From Gimesia fumaroli (GTDB lineage: Bacteria; Planctomycetota; Planctomycetia; Planctomycetales; Planctomycetaceae), in contig NZ_CP037452.1 in NCBI RefSeq assembly GCF_007754425.1, forward strand, positions 4,749,164 through 4,813,163: a stretch of 64,000 bases of DNA, read 5' to 3'. The notes beneath the pieces are model-generated. The model did no database searches, had not been told where the DNA came from, and saw nothing but the letters and a program-made list of their open reading frames with translations. Made by a program: the position numbers and the translations under genes. Positions 18,793 to 27,049 of this stretch are shown here, one piece after another. Each line of letters begins with the position of its first letter. Position 1 is the stretch's first letter.

Positions 18793-19044
18793 ATGCCTGA
18801 AACTAAGCGTTCAAAACTCATTCATCTATCGGGTTATGTAATTGCATTTTCGCTAATGTTTTATGTTATTAGCATTGGCCCAGCCGCCGCCATTGTATAT
18901 GACCCTAATGGGCCCCCTGCAAATCCTGAACTTGCAGAATGGACACACCTTTTCTATTCTCCTTTGATTTCGGTGGCTGAGAGCAACGGTTCGTTGGAAA
19001 TTTTATTTAAAAAATACACAGAATTCTGCATCGAACATTTCTAA
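18793..19044 (+). CDS. Small hypothetical membrane protein
   Basis: An 83-residue protein (MPETKRSKLIHLSGYVIAFS...) with one hydrophobic segment (YVIAFSLMFYVISIGPAAAIV) near the N-terminus that may be a signal or anchor, followed by a proline- and tyrosine-rich soluble tail. The upstream GTG/ATG alternatives (18757) add a Gly/Cys-rich leader that looks non-native; GGGGG lies before ATG 18793. It sits alone in a low-GC pocket between two copies of a 22-bp repeat. No family recognised. Confidence 0.45.
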   Translation: MPETKRSKLIHLSGYVIAFSLMFYVISIGPAAAIVYDPNGPPANPELAEWTHLFYSPLISVAESNGSLEILFKKYTEFCIEHF

Positions 19045-19099
19045 ACAGTTTTCCGCTCAAACTGCTGTTCGGCTCTCCGAAGAATAAAGGGGGAAGATT

Positions 19100-19121
19100 C
19101 GACGCAGATGAACATCCCGCA
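19100..19121 (+). repeat. 22-bp exact direct repeat, copy 2
   Basis: Identical to 18498-18519. It directly follows the string GGGGGAAGATT, which also occurs near 18619, giving a scrambled duplication around the small gene. Confidence 0.7.
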
Positions 19122-19331
19122 GTGGAATAGTTTGTTAGATTACAAAAGCACTGCACAATTCCCGAGTAAGAAAGATCCCCCGGTTCATTCGCGGGAATCT
19201 TCAGATGCATTCTCCAGACAGATCACGCGAGCGTGTGTCACTGCTCGGCTTGTCCGACAGTGCCGATTCCATATCAGGGTTGCGAGCCCTCACTCAACAG
19301 GAGCAATCCAGTTTCAGACGTTCTGTAGTTC

Positions 19332-20147
19332 TTATCTGTTGTGTCGAGCCATCACGATAATGATCGTGATGGCGAATGCAACCAGGAAGATCATAAGCTG
19401 AATGTAGCGATTGGCACGCTTTTCTACATCTTTTTGTGGTGGCTCATAATCAATGATGTCAGGTAGATCAGGCCCATCGGGAATATGTCTGGTAAAATAT
19501 CCCCGTTTGACCTTTGCTGCGATAGTACGTTCAAAACTGAGCTGCCGCCATTCAAGCATCTCTTCCTGGCTTCTAATCACCTCAAAGACATGCCCCAGTT
19601 CAGCAACGCGTTGACGGTGTCGGGGGATTAACTCTGCTAAGCTCTCTGCGTTACAGTAAGTCACATCACAACCCGGTGTGTCATTGAACACTTTACTAGC
19701 AGTCATGGTCACAATGACATTTTCCGGATCGACAAACGTCTGAAGAGATCGAAACGGAGAAGAATCGTCGCCTTCTGAAATCCGAACCGCGATACAGGCG
19801 ACACAGTCACCACTTTTGTGTCGCGAGATGACCGAAACACCTTCCAGTTTCAGCTCGATATCGCAATTGCCTGATTTCAGCCCTTCGAATAGGGGATCAA
19901 CAAATCCATGCGATTCCAGTTCTTCCAGAATCGATTCGATGTCTGACTGCGCCTGTTGAGGAATCTGATCCCGTTCTATCAGATTTTCCTCTGCCGTTTC
20001 TTTCACTGCGCAAATGGAAGGTTTGACAGACCCGATACATGATTTAAGCAGCAGCCAGATTATAAAAGTCAGTAAAGGGCGCTTCGGATTCGATCTCATC
20101 ATTTCCGACAATGAAAGTCGTTCAATATGCTCTTGATAATACTGCAT
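19332..20147 (-). CDS. Hypothetical protein with N- and C-terminal membrane segments
   Basis: A 271-residue protein of no recognised family. Hydrophobic segments lie near residues 25-45 (LLTFIIWLLLKSCIGSV) and at the very C-terminus (YIQLMIFLVAFAITIIIVMA), with an acidic soluble domain between them that contains VIVTMTASKVFNDTPGCDVTY. A charged helical stretch (RQRVAELGHVFEVIRSQEEML) precedes a PDLPDIIDYEPP linker. The start could be ATG 20147 or the paired ATGs at 20102/20099 just before the first hydrophobic segment. Downstream of, and on the same strand as, the RDD gene. Confidence 0.55.
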   Translation of the reverse strand: MQYYQEHIERLSLSEMMRSNPKRPLLTFIIWLLLKSCIGSVKPSICAVKETAEENLIERDQIPQQAQSDIESILEELESHGFVDPLFEGLKSGNCDIELKLEGVSVISRHKSGDCVACIAVRISEGDDSSPFRSLQTFVDPENVIVTMTASKVFNDTPGCDVTYCNAESLAELIPRHRQRVAELGHVFEVIRSQEEMLEWRQLSFERTIAAKVKRGYFTRHIPDGPDLPDIIDYEPPQKDVEKRANRYIQLMIFLVAFAITIIIVMARHNR

Positions 20148-20301
20148 TTTACTTTTTCAATTTGTTTAACCAGAAGCTTAATAGGGGGCTGCCCCCGATA
20201 GGATACAAGAATCATTCCCAACGTCGCCTTATCCTTAATTCCTGGTTGAATCTGATTCGTCACCCAAACCATCGTCGGATTCATCCTCCGGTAATTTGCT
20301 T

Positions 20302-20763
20302 TCACCGTCGAACCACCACGGTCCGGGCAAGGCGGTCGCCAAAGCGCTGTTTGTCTCGCGTGAAGAAAATGGCCAGTGCGGCGGGGATGCATCCCAAAAG
20401 AAGCGGATTGACTTCCAGAATACGCATCAGCGTACGGATGATGGTTTGACGAAACGTGCAGGGACCTCCATCGAAGTTTCGTATCGTGAGTCCAGTCAGA
20501 TATTTGACCGGGGAGGTATAGAACAGGCCTTCCGAGATGAAGTAATACGCCAGATAGGTCGCCACCATCACAGCCACCTGAATTGCAGGCTGCGAATCGG
20601 GTAATTGATTCGCGACCACCAGAGCCAGAATCATTGCCAGCAGGTTATCAAAACAACCGGCGATATATCGGCGCCCCATAATTCCCTGCGGTGAATCTTT
20701 CGGAAACGGCGGCACAGGAATCTGCGAGTCGGGTTGGTCAACGGAAGGATCAGTTACGTGCAT
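20302..20763 (-). CDS. RDD-family membrane protein
   Basis: About 153 residues with the RDD signature: MGRRYIAGCFDNLLAMILA (R..A...D) in the first helix, then YFISEGLFYTSPVKYLTGLTIRNFDG and FRQTIIRTLMRILE, ending FTRDKQRFGDRLARTVVV. RDD proteins are three- or four-helix inner-membrane proteins; some act as Na+/H+ antiporters but most are uncharacterised. ATG 20763, with AGG eight bases upstream, is preferred to GTG 20823. Confidence 0.78.
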   Translation of the reverse strand: MHVTDPSVDQPDSQIPVPPFPKDSPQGIMGRRYIAGCFDNLLAMILALVVANQLPDSQPAIQVAVMVATYLAYYFISEGLFYTSPVKYLTGLTIRNFDGGPCTFRQTIIRTLMRILEVNPLLLGCIPAALAIFFTRDKQRFGDRLARTVVVRR

Positions 20764-20959
20764 CAAGGCAGCCTGTTTGGAAAGAAAGAGTCGGTCGATA
20801 ACAGCAGCATGCTCAGAACCCACATGCAGACATTTGTCTAGACATCGTACACTAAACGAGGTTCACCTTTCAAGCAATCAACATCAGACATCAAGCATCC
20901 TAAGCGGTTCGGCGTCAGGGATTGTTGATTGAATCACTTTGAGGGTGATTCTCAGGCAT

Positions 20960-21145
20960 CTATTCCCCCGTGGATTCCCTGATCATCACGGCCAATTTGT
21001 CAAGCAGGAGAATAGCCGCTGCGTGATTATTACCAAAATCGGGCTTAACCGCGGCTAACGCCGTGCGGCTGATCTGGTTTCTGGTGCTTTCCAAGTGGAA
21101 AAAAACAATAACGGACCAGGACTCTTTTTGTTGCGAATATCTCAT
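20960..21145 (-). CDS. Possible 61-residue small protein overlapping the YcaQ-like gene stop
   Basis: The ATG overlaps the stop of the YcaQ-like gene as ATGA, a layout typical of translational coupling. The 61-residue product has a hydrophobic stretch (SVIVFFHLE) and the tail NNHAAAILLLDKLAVMIREST. It also reads through a copy of a dispersed repeat (21049-21070), which weakens the case for a real gene. No family recognised. Confidence 0.25.
   Translation of the reverse strand: MRYSQQKESWSVIVFFHLESTRNQISRTALAAVKPDFGNNHAAAILLLDKLAVMIRESTGE
21049..21070 (-). repeat. Dispersed repeat family D, copy 1
   Basis: Read on the minus strand it matches the sequence at 31532-31553 in 19 of 22 positions (core AGCCG-NNN-GGCGTTAGCC-N-CGG). 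Confidence 0.5.
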
Positions 21146-22272
21146 TTCATGTTGTACTCCACCGCATTACAGCCATTGAATCTGGCGAATGCTAACAATT
21201 TGGATTCCATTTTTTTCTGTAATAAATGCCGATCTACGTTTTTTTCGTAGTGACTGGAGTGAATCATCAGCCGTTGATTGGTTCGATCTGCTTTGCAATC
21301 GATCCGGGCGACAAATCGGCTGCCCTGGAGAACAGGCAGAGAAAAATATCCATACTTTCTTTTTGTCGCCGGAACATAGCATTCAATTTTATAATCAAAA
21401 TCAAATAAGGTGATTAGCTTATTCCTTTGAATGACCAAATTATCAAACGGTGACAAGATGTGTATTTTTTGGCTGCCCCTGGGGATGCTCTCCAGTGATT
21501 GTTTGAGGGCAAAATAAGTCTGTTCAACTCCTTCAACAGAGACTTGAGATATTTCGTCATCAGCTACCATTTGGTCGAGGGTTGTCAAAACGGTTGTTTT
21601 GGTGCGAGACTTGCGCATGTAGGCAATTTCGCTTACAGCGGCTAAGCCATGATGCTGAAGCGTTCGTTGAATCAGGTATCGGGCATATTCGGTTTCGCTC
21701 GGTAGAGTGGTATCAACAGTACCAGGAATCACATTCTCCGGGAGATCGTATACTTTCTGGAATCCCTCACGACGAGTGATTTCCAACTTGCCTTCAAGAA
21801 AAAGTCGCTCTAATGCTTTTTTGGCTGGTTTCCAATCCCACCATCCCGATTTCCCCTTCTTTGTCATCTCAAAGTCTTTTGATCGAAGTGGACCTTCTTT
21901 GCGTATCCTGGTTAAAACCTGTTTCATCATTTTCAGGTCTTTGGGATACCAGGACGTCTCGCGTTTCTGAAATTCTCGTTTCAGTGGTAGAGAATACCGG
22001 TAGTCTTTCATAGGCAGGTAAGAGGCAGCATGACTCCAGTACTCAAACGCGTCTCGTGATTCAATGAGCTGGTCCAGGTCAACTGGATTGTATGTTTGAT
22101 TTCGACTCCAAAACACATGATGATGGGCACGTTCCACGACAGAGATCGTATCAATCTGAACGTACCCCAGATGCTCTATGATTTCCACGGGATCTAAAGC
22201 TGGTCCTGTCAGCTTCTGACTCGCCACCATCAAACGCTGTGCAGACTTCAATGGCAATTCGATGGTTTTCAT
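21142..22272 (-). CDS. YcaQ/AlkX-like DNA glycosylase (winged-helix HTH_42 family)
   Basis: A 376-residue cytoplasmic protein of the YcaQ/AlkZ family, DNA glycosylases that unhook interstrand crosslinks and remove alkylated bases. The catalytic QxD motif is present in HLGYVQIDTISVVERAHHHV, followed by the family NPVDLDQLIESRDAFEYWSHAASYLPM segment, a winged-helix stretch (KDFEMTKKGKSGWWDWKPAKKALERLF) and the C-terminal HILSPFDNLVIQR. ATG 22272 gives the usual N-terminus (MKTIELPLKSAQRLMVASQ); ATG 22302 adds a non-conserved tail. Confidence 0.85.
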   Translation of the reverse strand: MKTIELPLKSAQRLMVASQKLTGPALDPVEIIEHLGYVQIDTISVVERAHHHVFWSRNQTYNPVDLDQLIESRDAFEYWSHAASYLPMKDYRYSLPLKREFQKRETSWYPKDLKMMKQVLTRIRKEGPLRSKDFEMTKKGKSGWWDWKPAKKALERLFLEGKLEITRREGFQKVYDLPENVIPGTVDTTLPSETEYARYLIQRTLQHHGLAAVSEIAYMRKSRTKTTVLTTLDQMVADDEISQVSVEGVEQTYFALKQSLESIPRGSQKIHILSPFDNLVIQRNKLITLFDFDYKIECYVPATKRKYGYFSLPVLQGSRFVARIDCKADRTNQRLMIHSSHYEKNVDRHLLQKKMESKLLAFARFNGCNAVEYNMK

Positions 22273-22463
22273 CCCTGTGATTTTTATTGAACCTAAAAGC
22301 ATAAATGATCGACACAAACAGACTATGTTAAATCTGTACCTGCCTAAGCATAGTAAAATAGCGCATGATATATCAACGTGAGCGTAGAAAACGATGTGTG
22401 AAACCTCAAGTAAAGGGAACCTGAAAGGGGGCTAACTCCGTCTTCAATTCCCAGCTTGACACA

Positions 22464-22493
22464 TTCACCGTTGGACAAGCCAACGGTGCCACA
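22464..22493 (+). repeat. Dispersed hairpin repeat family B, copy 1
   Basis: Perfect 9-bp stem CACCGTTGG / CCAACGGTG around ACAAG, followed by CCACA. A second copy at 34188-34216 keeps the layout with one compensatory base-pair change. Confidence 0.7.
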
Positions 22494-22517
22494 GACAGTG
22501 AACGAAACCGATCGCCG

Positions 22518-23864
22518 TCAGATCAGTTCTCGAATCGGTTCCTGGCGTTCTATCAGATATTGGGGACGGCCATTGTTGTCCGGGATTGTGGTGGTGGCAG
22601 TATCAATGCCCAGGTTGTGATAGAGCGTGGCGAAGACCTCCTGCATATGCACGGGGCGGTCGACTGCTGCTTCGGCCCATTTATCCGTCGAGCCGATCAC
22701 CTGCCCGGCTGGCATTCCGCCCCCCGCCAGCAGCCCCGCATGCACGCGCGACCAATGATCGCGACCGGCTTTGTCATTGATCTTGGGAGTCCGTCCAAAC
22801 TCGCCCCACACGATGACCGTCACGTCCTGATCCAGGCCGCGTTCGTGCAGATCTTCGACCAGCGCAGCCACGCCCTGATCCAGCAACGGAATCACTTTGC
22901 GTCCTCTACCAAAGTTATCGCTGTGGTAATCAAAATCAGCGAAACTGCAGGTCACCATCCGGGCCCCTGCTTCCACAGCACGCCGCGCCTGTAGAAACCG
23001 GGACATCAGCGCCTGATATCCCATCTTGGGATCAAAGCCGAGCACTTTGGGATCGTCGATTCCGTACCGCGCCCGCACTTTCGGGTCGACTTTCTCCAGG
23101 TCCAACGCTTCCACCAGCCGGGAGGAAGTCAATACTCCTAAAGCCTGTTCGGTAAAGTTATCGCTGGTCTCGGAGACCAGTTTCTGATCGACCTTTCGCC
23201 GGAACGTATCGAGTTTCTCCAGCAGACTGGTACGCTCGTGCAAGCGGACTGTGGAAATCTGATTCAGGGTCATATTGCTCATCACCTCGCCATCAGGGCG
23301 AAACGGTGAATATGCCATCCCCAGGAAACCAGGGCCTTTGATGTTGTAGGGGTCATGAGCCATCTTTTGCGACAGATCGATATAAGGGGGCACGGAAGGA
23401 TCGACGGCCCCCTGCAGTTTGGAAAGGGCCGAACCCATTGACGGCCAGCCCCCTTGCGGTTTCGGATCCCGAAATTGATGGCCGGTGCAGCATTGAAAGG
23501 AATCGTGTCGGCCTTCCGAACCGACCAGGGAACGAATGATGGAGAACTTGTCCATCATTCCCGCCACGCGGGGCATCAACTCGCTGATTTCGATGCCGGG
23601 CACATTGGTCGCAATGGGTTGAAACTCACCTCGAATCTCGGCGGGCGCTGTGGGCTTCAAGTCGAACATGTCCTGATGCGGCGGGCCCCCATTCAGGAAG
23701 ATCATGATCACCGCTTTGTGAGACTGAGGCCGTTGGGTCTGCTGCTTTGCCTGCAGCAATTGAGGCAATGTTAAGCCCCCCATCGCCAGCCCGCCAATCT
23801 GAATGAAAGAGCGGCGGGAGATACGATCACAGAATTTCGTGGCGCGACCTTCAATTCTCAGCAT
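22518..23864 (-). CDS. DUF1501 family protein (Tat-type signal)
   Basis: A 448-residue DUF1501 protein. The start MLRIEGRATKFCDRISRRSFIQIGGLAMGGL contains the twin-arginine motif SRRSFIQIG. Family blocks: KAVIMIFLNGGPPHQDMFDLKP, FLQARRAVEAGARMVTCSFADFDYH, DVTVIVWGEFGRTPKINDKAGRDHWSR and a C-terminal DIATTTIPDNNGRPQYL-like end. Exported, presumed metal hydrolase of the alkaline phosphatase fold. Unlike the 15.5-kb copy it has no DUF1549/DUF1553 neighbour. The start at 23864 is supported by the Tat signal; the track of codons upstream to 23930 is not. Confidence 0.85.
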   Translation of the reverse strand: MLRIEGRATKFCDRISRRSFIQIGGLAMGGLTLPQLLQAKQQTQRPQSHKAVIMIFLNGGPPHQDMFDLKPTAPAEIRGEFQPIATNVPGIEISELMPRVAGMMDKFSIIRSLVGSEGRHDSFQCCTGHQFRDPKPQGGWPSMGSALSKLQGAVDPSVPPYIDLSQKMAHDPYNIKGPGFLGMAYSPFRPDGEVMSNMTLNQISTVRLHERTSLLEKLDTFRRKVDQKLVSETSDNFTEQALGVLTSSRLVEALDLEKVDPKVRARYGIDDPKVLGFDPKMGYQALMSRFLQARRAVEAGARMVTCSFADFDYHSDNFGRGRKVIPLLDQGVAALVEDLHERGLDQDVTVIVWGEFGRTPKINDKAGRDHWSRVHAGLLAGGGMPAGQVIGSTDKWAEAAVDRPVHMQEVFATLYHNLGIDTATTTIPDNNGRPQYLIERQEPIRELI

Positions 23865-24122
23865 GATGCATGTTCCAGAAAACCAGGAATAATGAAACCC
23901 ACACTCCGTTGAATGTCCTACATAATACAAAGACCATGCATAAAAAGATACCGATATTTACAGTTTGAGCTGAACCGGAATCCACTCCGTTTTCAGCATT
24001 CCACTCAGTTTCTGATCTTTCTCCTGCCTGGCGAATGGTGCTGAAAATCCAGAGTAACCTAAAAGAGGGGCGATTCTGCGACGAAGAACAAAATACGTTC
24101 CGGCTCCGAAGCAATGGTAGAA

Positions 24123-24755
24123 CTAGCTACCAGTCAATGCTTTCCATATTTTTTTCAAGTCGATAGACATTCCCATAAAGCTTGGTTTCAGTTCTGTTGC
24201 GTCCAACGTACTTACAAGCCGCGATCCTTTAGGACTCGGTAAGGGTTCATGAAAAGCGGCTGCTATAGATCGAATCGCAAGAGTTAATTGTTCTTGATAG
24301 CGATCAGAACCTTTCTGAATGAACTGTGAATTCAAAATTAAATCTTCTTCCTGCGGTTTCATCTTTATGATGCCAACGAAAATAATCGGAGTATTGCTAA
24401 AAACATCAATCGTGCGTATTCGTTTCGCTAACCTCAATCCCGCTTTCGATGGATCGGGATGCCCCGTATCATCAACTTCAGTTAACTTCACCTGATCTTC
24501 TTTAGTTAACTGTTCCAGGTCATGCGGTGCAAATTTGCGAACCATCATATCAAAAATAAAAAAGTGTGGACGAAACTCTCTTAAGTCTGATTCGATCACC
24601 TCAGAGATGCTAAACTCGGAATCGAAGTATCTTATGTCTGCATCGGGTGCGACCTTCCAGAGAATTTCTTCAGCAAGATATTCAGCTTGTATCGGGTCAT
24701 CTTCCATCATCACAACCCTTAAAGGAGCCGAGATGGGTATAGGATTAGCAACCAT
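24123..24755 (-). CDS. Orphan receiver-domain (response-regulator-like) protein
   Basis: A 210-residue cytoplasmic protein that resembles a CheY-like receiver domain: LRVVMMEDDPIQAEYLAEEIL carries the acidic pair, HFFIFDMMV the phospho-acceptor aspartate, NTPIIFVGII the beta-4/threonine strand (Thr is at the start) and SQFIQKGSD the conserved lysine. An insertion of about 35 residues between beta-3 and beta-4 (LEQLTKEDQVKLTEVDDTGHPDP) is unusual. No output domain is seen after residue 165, and no histidine kinase lies nearby. Fold call is moderate; signalling partner unknown. Confidence 0.6.
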   Translation of the reverse strand: MVANPIPISAPLRVVMMEDDPIQAEYLAEEILWKVAPDADIRYFDSEFSISEVIESDLREFRPHFFIFDMMVRKFAPHDLEQLTKEDQVKLTEVDDTGHPDPSKAGLRLAKRIRTIDVFSNTPIIFVGIIKMKPQEEDLILNSQFIQKGSDRYQEQLTLAIRSIAAAFHEPLPSPKGSRLVSTLDATELKPSFMGMSIDLKKIWKALTGS

Positions 24756-24925
24756 ATTATGCTCTTCACAAAAATGGATTGATTCACTTAAAAAAGTCTT
24801 CGAGAAATAACAACTTCTTCTTTTATAACAGAAATTGTATTGAATATGTCACAAATTAAATATAGAGATGAATCAGCTACTTCGTTTTATATGCGTCTTC
24901 CAATCCAAGGGGTCGAGCCACTCCC

Positions 24926-25588
24926 TCAGATTCCATCCCAGATTGGTACTTCCAGAAACTCGGACAGCGTCCTCGCATCTTCGTGAATCTGATCCAACTT
25001 GCCGTGATCGACGACATTTGTCCGCACGCCCTCTGTGGAAACGAGATTCATTTCGTAGCTAAAATATGAACTTTTATTACCACTGACATACTCCGAAATC
25101 AGCTGAATCGCATGGATCTCCTTAAACGGCATCAACAACTCGTTGGTGGTAGCATACATCAATTCGTCAGTCGGAATCCTGCCTGTCCAGAAACACTCGT
25201 ACTGCTTATCAAACACCACGGGTTTCGTGCCGAAATAAAACATCAGGCCACCAGCCAGCGTGAAGATCAGTCCTACCGCCCCCAGGCCAATCACATCCTC
25301 AGTAAAGACTGTGCCGCTCTCGATGACAAGAAAAATAGAGGCAACCAACAGCCCCAGTCCGATCATCAGGAAGATCAGATAAAATGCGATTGCCCCCCAC
25401 GCGGAACGGAATTCATAACGCAGCGGCGAGACCTGTACCAGCTTCCGCGTACAGAAGCTCGCCCCACCCCCTTTGAGCGGCGACCATTCCGTTTTCAGTG
25501 CCACGGGATCGTCCAAAGTCGCCGGATCAAAGTGCTCACTGTCTGCTGTGGTTAGGTTTTTTATTTGGTCGATCAGCTTACGAAACAT
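24926..25588 (-). CDS. Hypothetical protein with two transmembrane helices
   Basis: A 220-residue protein with a polar N-terminus, two hydrophobic segments (AIAFYLIFLMIGLGLLVASIFLV and VIGLGAVGLIFTLAGGLMFYF) and a C-terminal cytoplasmic domain that ends EDARTLSEFLEVPIWDGI. The pattern (VVFDKQYECFWTG..., KEIHAIQLISEYV) resembles the PH-like domains of many bacterial membrane proteins, but I do not assign a family. Lies 59 bp downstream of the cupin gene on the same strand, so possibly cotranscribed. Confidence 0.55.
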   Translation of the reverse strand: MFRKLIDQIKNLTTADSEHFDPATLDDPVALKTEWSPLKGGGASFCTRKLVQVSPLRYEFRSAWGAIAFYLIFLMIGLGLLVASIFLVIESGTVFTEDVIGLGAVGLIFTLAGGLMFYFGTKPVVFDKQYECFWTGRIPTDELMYATTNELLMPFKEIHAIQLISEYVSGNKSSYFSYEMNLVSTEGVRTNVVDHGKLDQIHEDARTLSEFLEVPIWDGI

Positions 25589-25647
25589 GGACTGCACGCC
25601 TTTATTAAACGCGATTTGAGTTGAAAGATGCCGGACTCCAGGTCCCT

Positions 25648-25995
25648 TCAAGCCAGCGGAACAAAATCGTATTCACCGATGCCTTGCAACACGAGAAACG
25701 TGGTCGAGGATGTGGCGGCATTGGTGACCAGGTGGGGGCGACGGGGCCGCACCGAATAGGTCTCGCCCGCGTTCAAAGTAATTTCTTCCTGCGGATCTTG
25801 CAGATAGATCTTGAGTACGCTTTCGATCACGTAAAACGTATCCTGAATCTGGCTGTGATAATGCCAGGGCACATTTTGCGTAGGGGATATCTGCAGTTCA
25901 ATAATGCGGAAGCCGGGGCGCTGGGCATGATACTCTGTCCGCTCAACTTCATACAGGTGACTGGCATCTTTCAGCGGTTCAGGTTCATCCGTCAT
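25648..25995 (-). CDS. Small cupin-domain protein
   Basis: A 115-residue single-domain cupin. Motif 1 is VPWHYHSQIQDTFYVIESVLKIYL, with the metal-binding HxH and downstream acidic residues; motif 2 is RPRRPHLVTNAATSSTTFLVLQG. The GETYSVRPRRPHLVTN wording suggests a small-molecule sensor or dioxygenase-like fold of unknown substrate. Ribosome binding site AAAGGA precedes the ATG. It lies between the DsbB-like gene (65 bp upstream) and a membrane protein gene on the same strand. Confidence 0.75.
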   Translation of the reverse strand: MTDEPEPLKDASHLYEVERTEYHAQRPGFRIIELQISPTQNVPWHYHSQIQDTFYVIESVLKIYLQDPQEEITLNAGETYSVRPRRPHLVTNAATSSTTFLVLQGIGEYDFVPLA

Positions 25996-26060
25996 CCTGT
26001 GTTCCTTTCTATTAGAGGGCCAACCGAAACCATTGAATGAGAATCGTAAATCACTTCATC

Positions 26061-26645
26061 TCACGAAAAAAGGCCGAGATCGTAGAACAATTCATACCGT
26101 GTCGGATCGTCGGGAAGGATCCAGTGCAATCCTTCCTGGCAAAAGATACTGATGGTATTCGCCAGAATCACGGCTCCCATCAAACCAACGATCGCTTTCG
26201 AGGGCCAATTGAATTCAAGCGGTGATTCCGAAACCAATTCCCGTGCAAACATCAGATTCAGCCCGCTATCGATGAGCACGACCATGAAGACTACCAATGC
26301 CCATGTATATAAATGCAGGCCGAGTACCGGATCGCCGTAGCCGGGATCGGGGGGCACAATGTGAATCAGAATCTGTCGTGTCGAGATCGCCGCACCGCAA
26401 ACCGCGCCCAGGATACTCATGCCGTAACCCGCGGCGAAATCATTCAGCGACAACACGCCGGCTCTTGACTGCAGGATCACATATGTCGATCCCAGGGCAC
26501 ACAACATCATCGCCAGGCGTTGCAGAATACAGAGCGGGCAGGGAATTTCGTGTTCGATCAACTGAATACTGAAGGCGCCCAGCAGGACCAGACAGACCAC
26601 CAGCACATTGAAGTGAGCGATCCAGAAACCAAGGTGTTTCTTCAT
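26061..26645 (-). CDS. Disulfide bond formation protein B family (DsbB-like)
   Basis: A 194-residue polytopic inner-membrane protein with about five hydrophobic segments. The first periplasmic loop has IPCPLCILQRLAMM, the DsbB quinone-reducing CxxC motif; in DsbB these cysteines pass electrons from DsbA to quinone. The second cysteine pair expected in the later periplasmic loop is not obvious here (PPDPGYGDPVLGLHLYTW has none), so the redox route may differ. ATG 26645 (MKKHLGFWIAHFN) is chosen over the upstream start at 26690. It is preceded by a DUF5993-type gene 13 bp away, forming a small operon with it. Confidence 0.72.
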   Translation of the reverse strand: MKKHLGFWIAHFNVLVVCLVLLGAFSIQLIEHEIPCPLCILQRLAMMLCALGSTYVILQSRAGVLSLNDFAAGYGMSILGAVCGAAISTRQILIHIVPPDPGYGDPVLGLHLYTWALVVFMVVLIDSGLNLMFARELVSESPLEFNWPSKAIVGLMGAVILANTISIFCQEGLHWILPDDPTRYELFYDLGLFS

Positions 26646-26658
26646 AGCAACGCTCCGG

Positions 26659-26814
26659 TCAGAAGTTGAGTTCCAGCGAATTCGACGCATGACACAAGAA
26701 CAGGAGATAGGTCGCGACCAGAGAGGTCAGAAACAGGGAATAAACGAGCCAGCGTTTCCGGATCCACATCGCCAGAAAGATCAACAGGATCAGCAGGAAG
26801 ATCAGCGTATCCAA
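26659..26814 (-). CDS. DUF5993-like small membrane protein (51 residues, TTG start)
   Basis: Reading the minus strand, TTG at 26814 follows GGGAGAG at eight bases and opens a 51-codon frame: MDTLIFLLILLIFLAMWIRK, then RWLVYSLFLTSLVATYLLFL and the tail CHASNSLELNF. Two hydrophobic helices joined by a basic turn, ending in an H-A-(T/S)-(D/N)-x-L-x-L-N-F motif, match my memory of the DUF5993 family, which often sits next to DsbB-like genes. It lies 13 bp upstream of the DsbB-like gene on the same strand. The family call is from memory and unverified; the coding nature is supported by ribosome binding site, hydrophobic pattern and context. Confidence 0.6.
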   Translation of the reverse strand: MDTLIFLLILLIFLAMWIRKRWLVYSLFLTSLVATYLLFLCHASNSLELNF

Positions 26815-27049
26815 ATGAAATGCTCTCCCGATCAATCGGAATGGTTGTGCAACATGGGATTCAGAAAGTAGATCGATCTCATGCGACTTGTATTAAACGA
26901 GCCGGATACTATCACAGAATCACAAAGTAGGACAAGTTGAAGTTCCACAGACACTTGCAACACCTTGGAACTCTGCGAACGGGTGCGATTAAAGGTTTGT
27001 TTGACGAATCTACACCGGTAATTGGTTCACTGCTCGATTCTATATAGAT

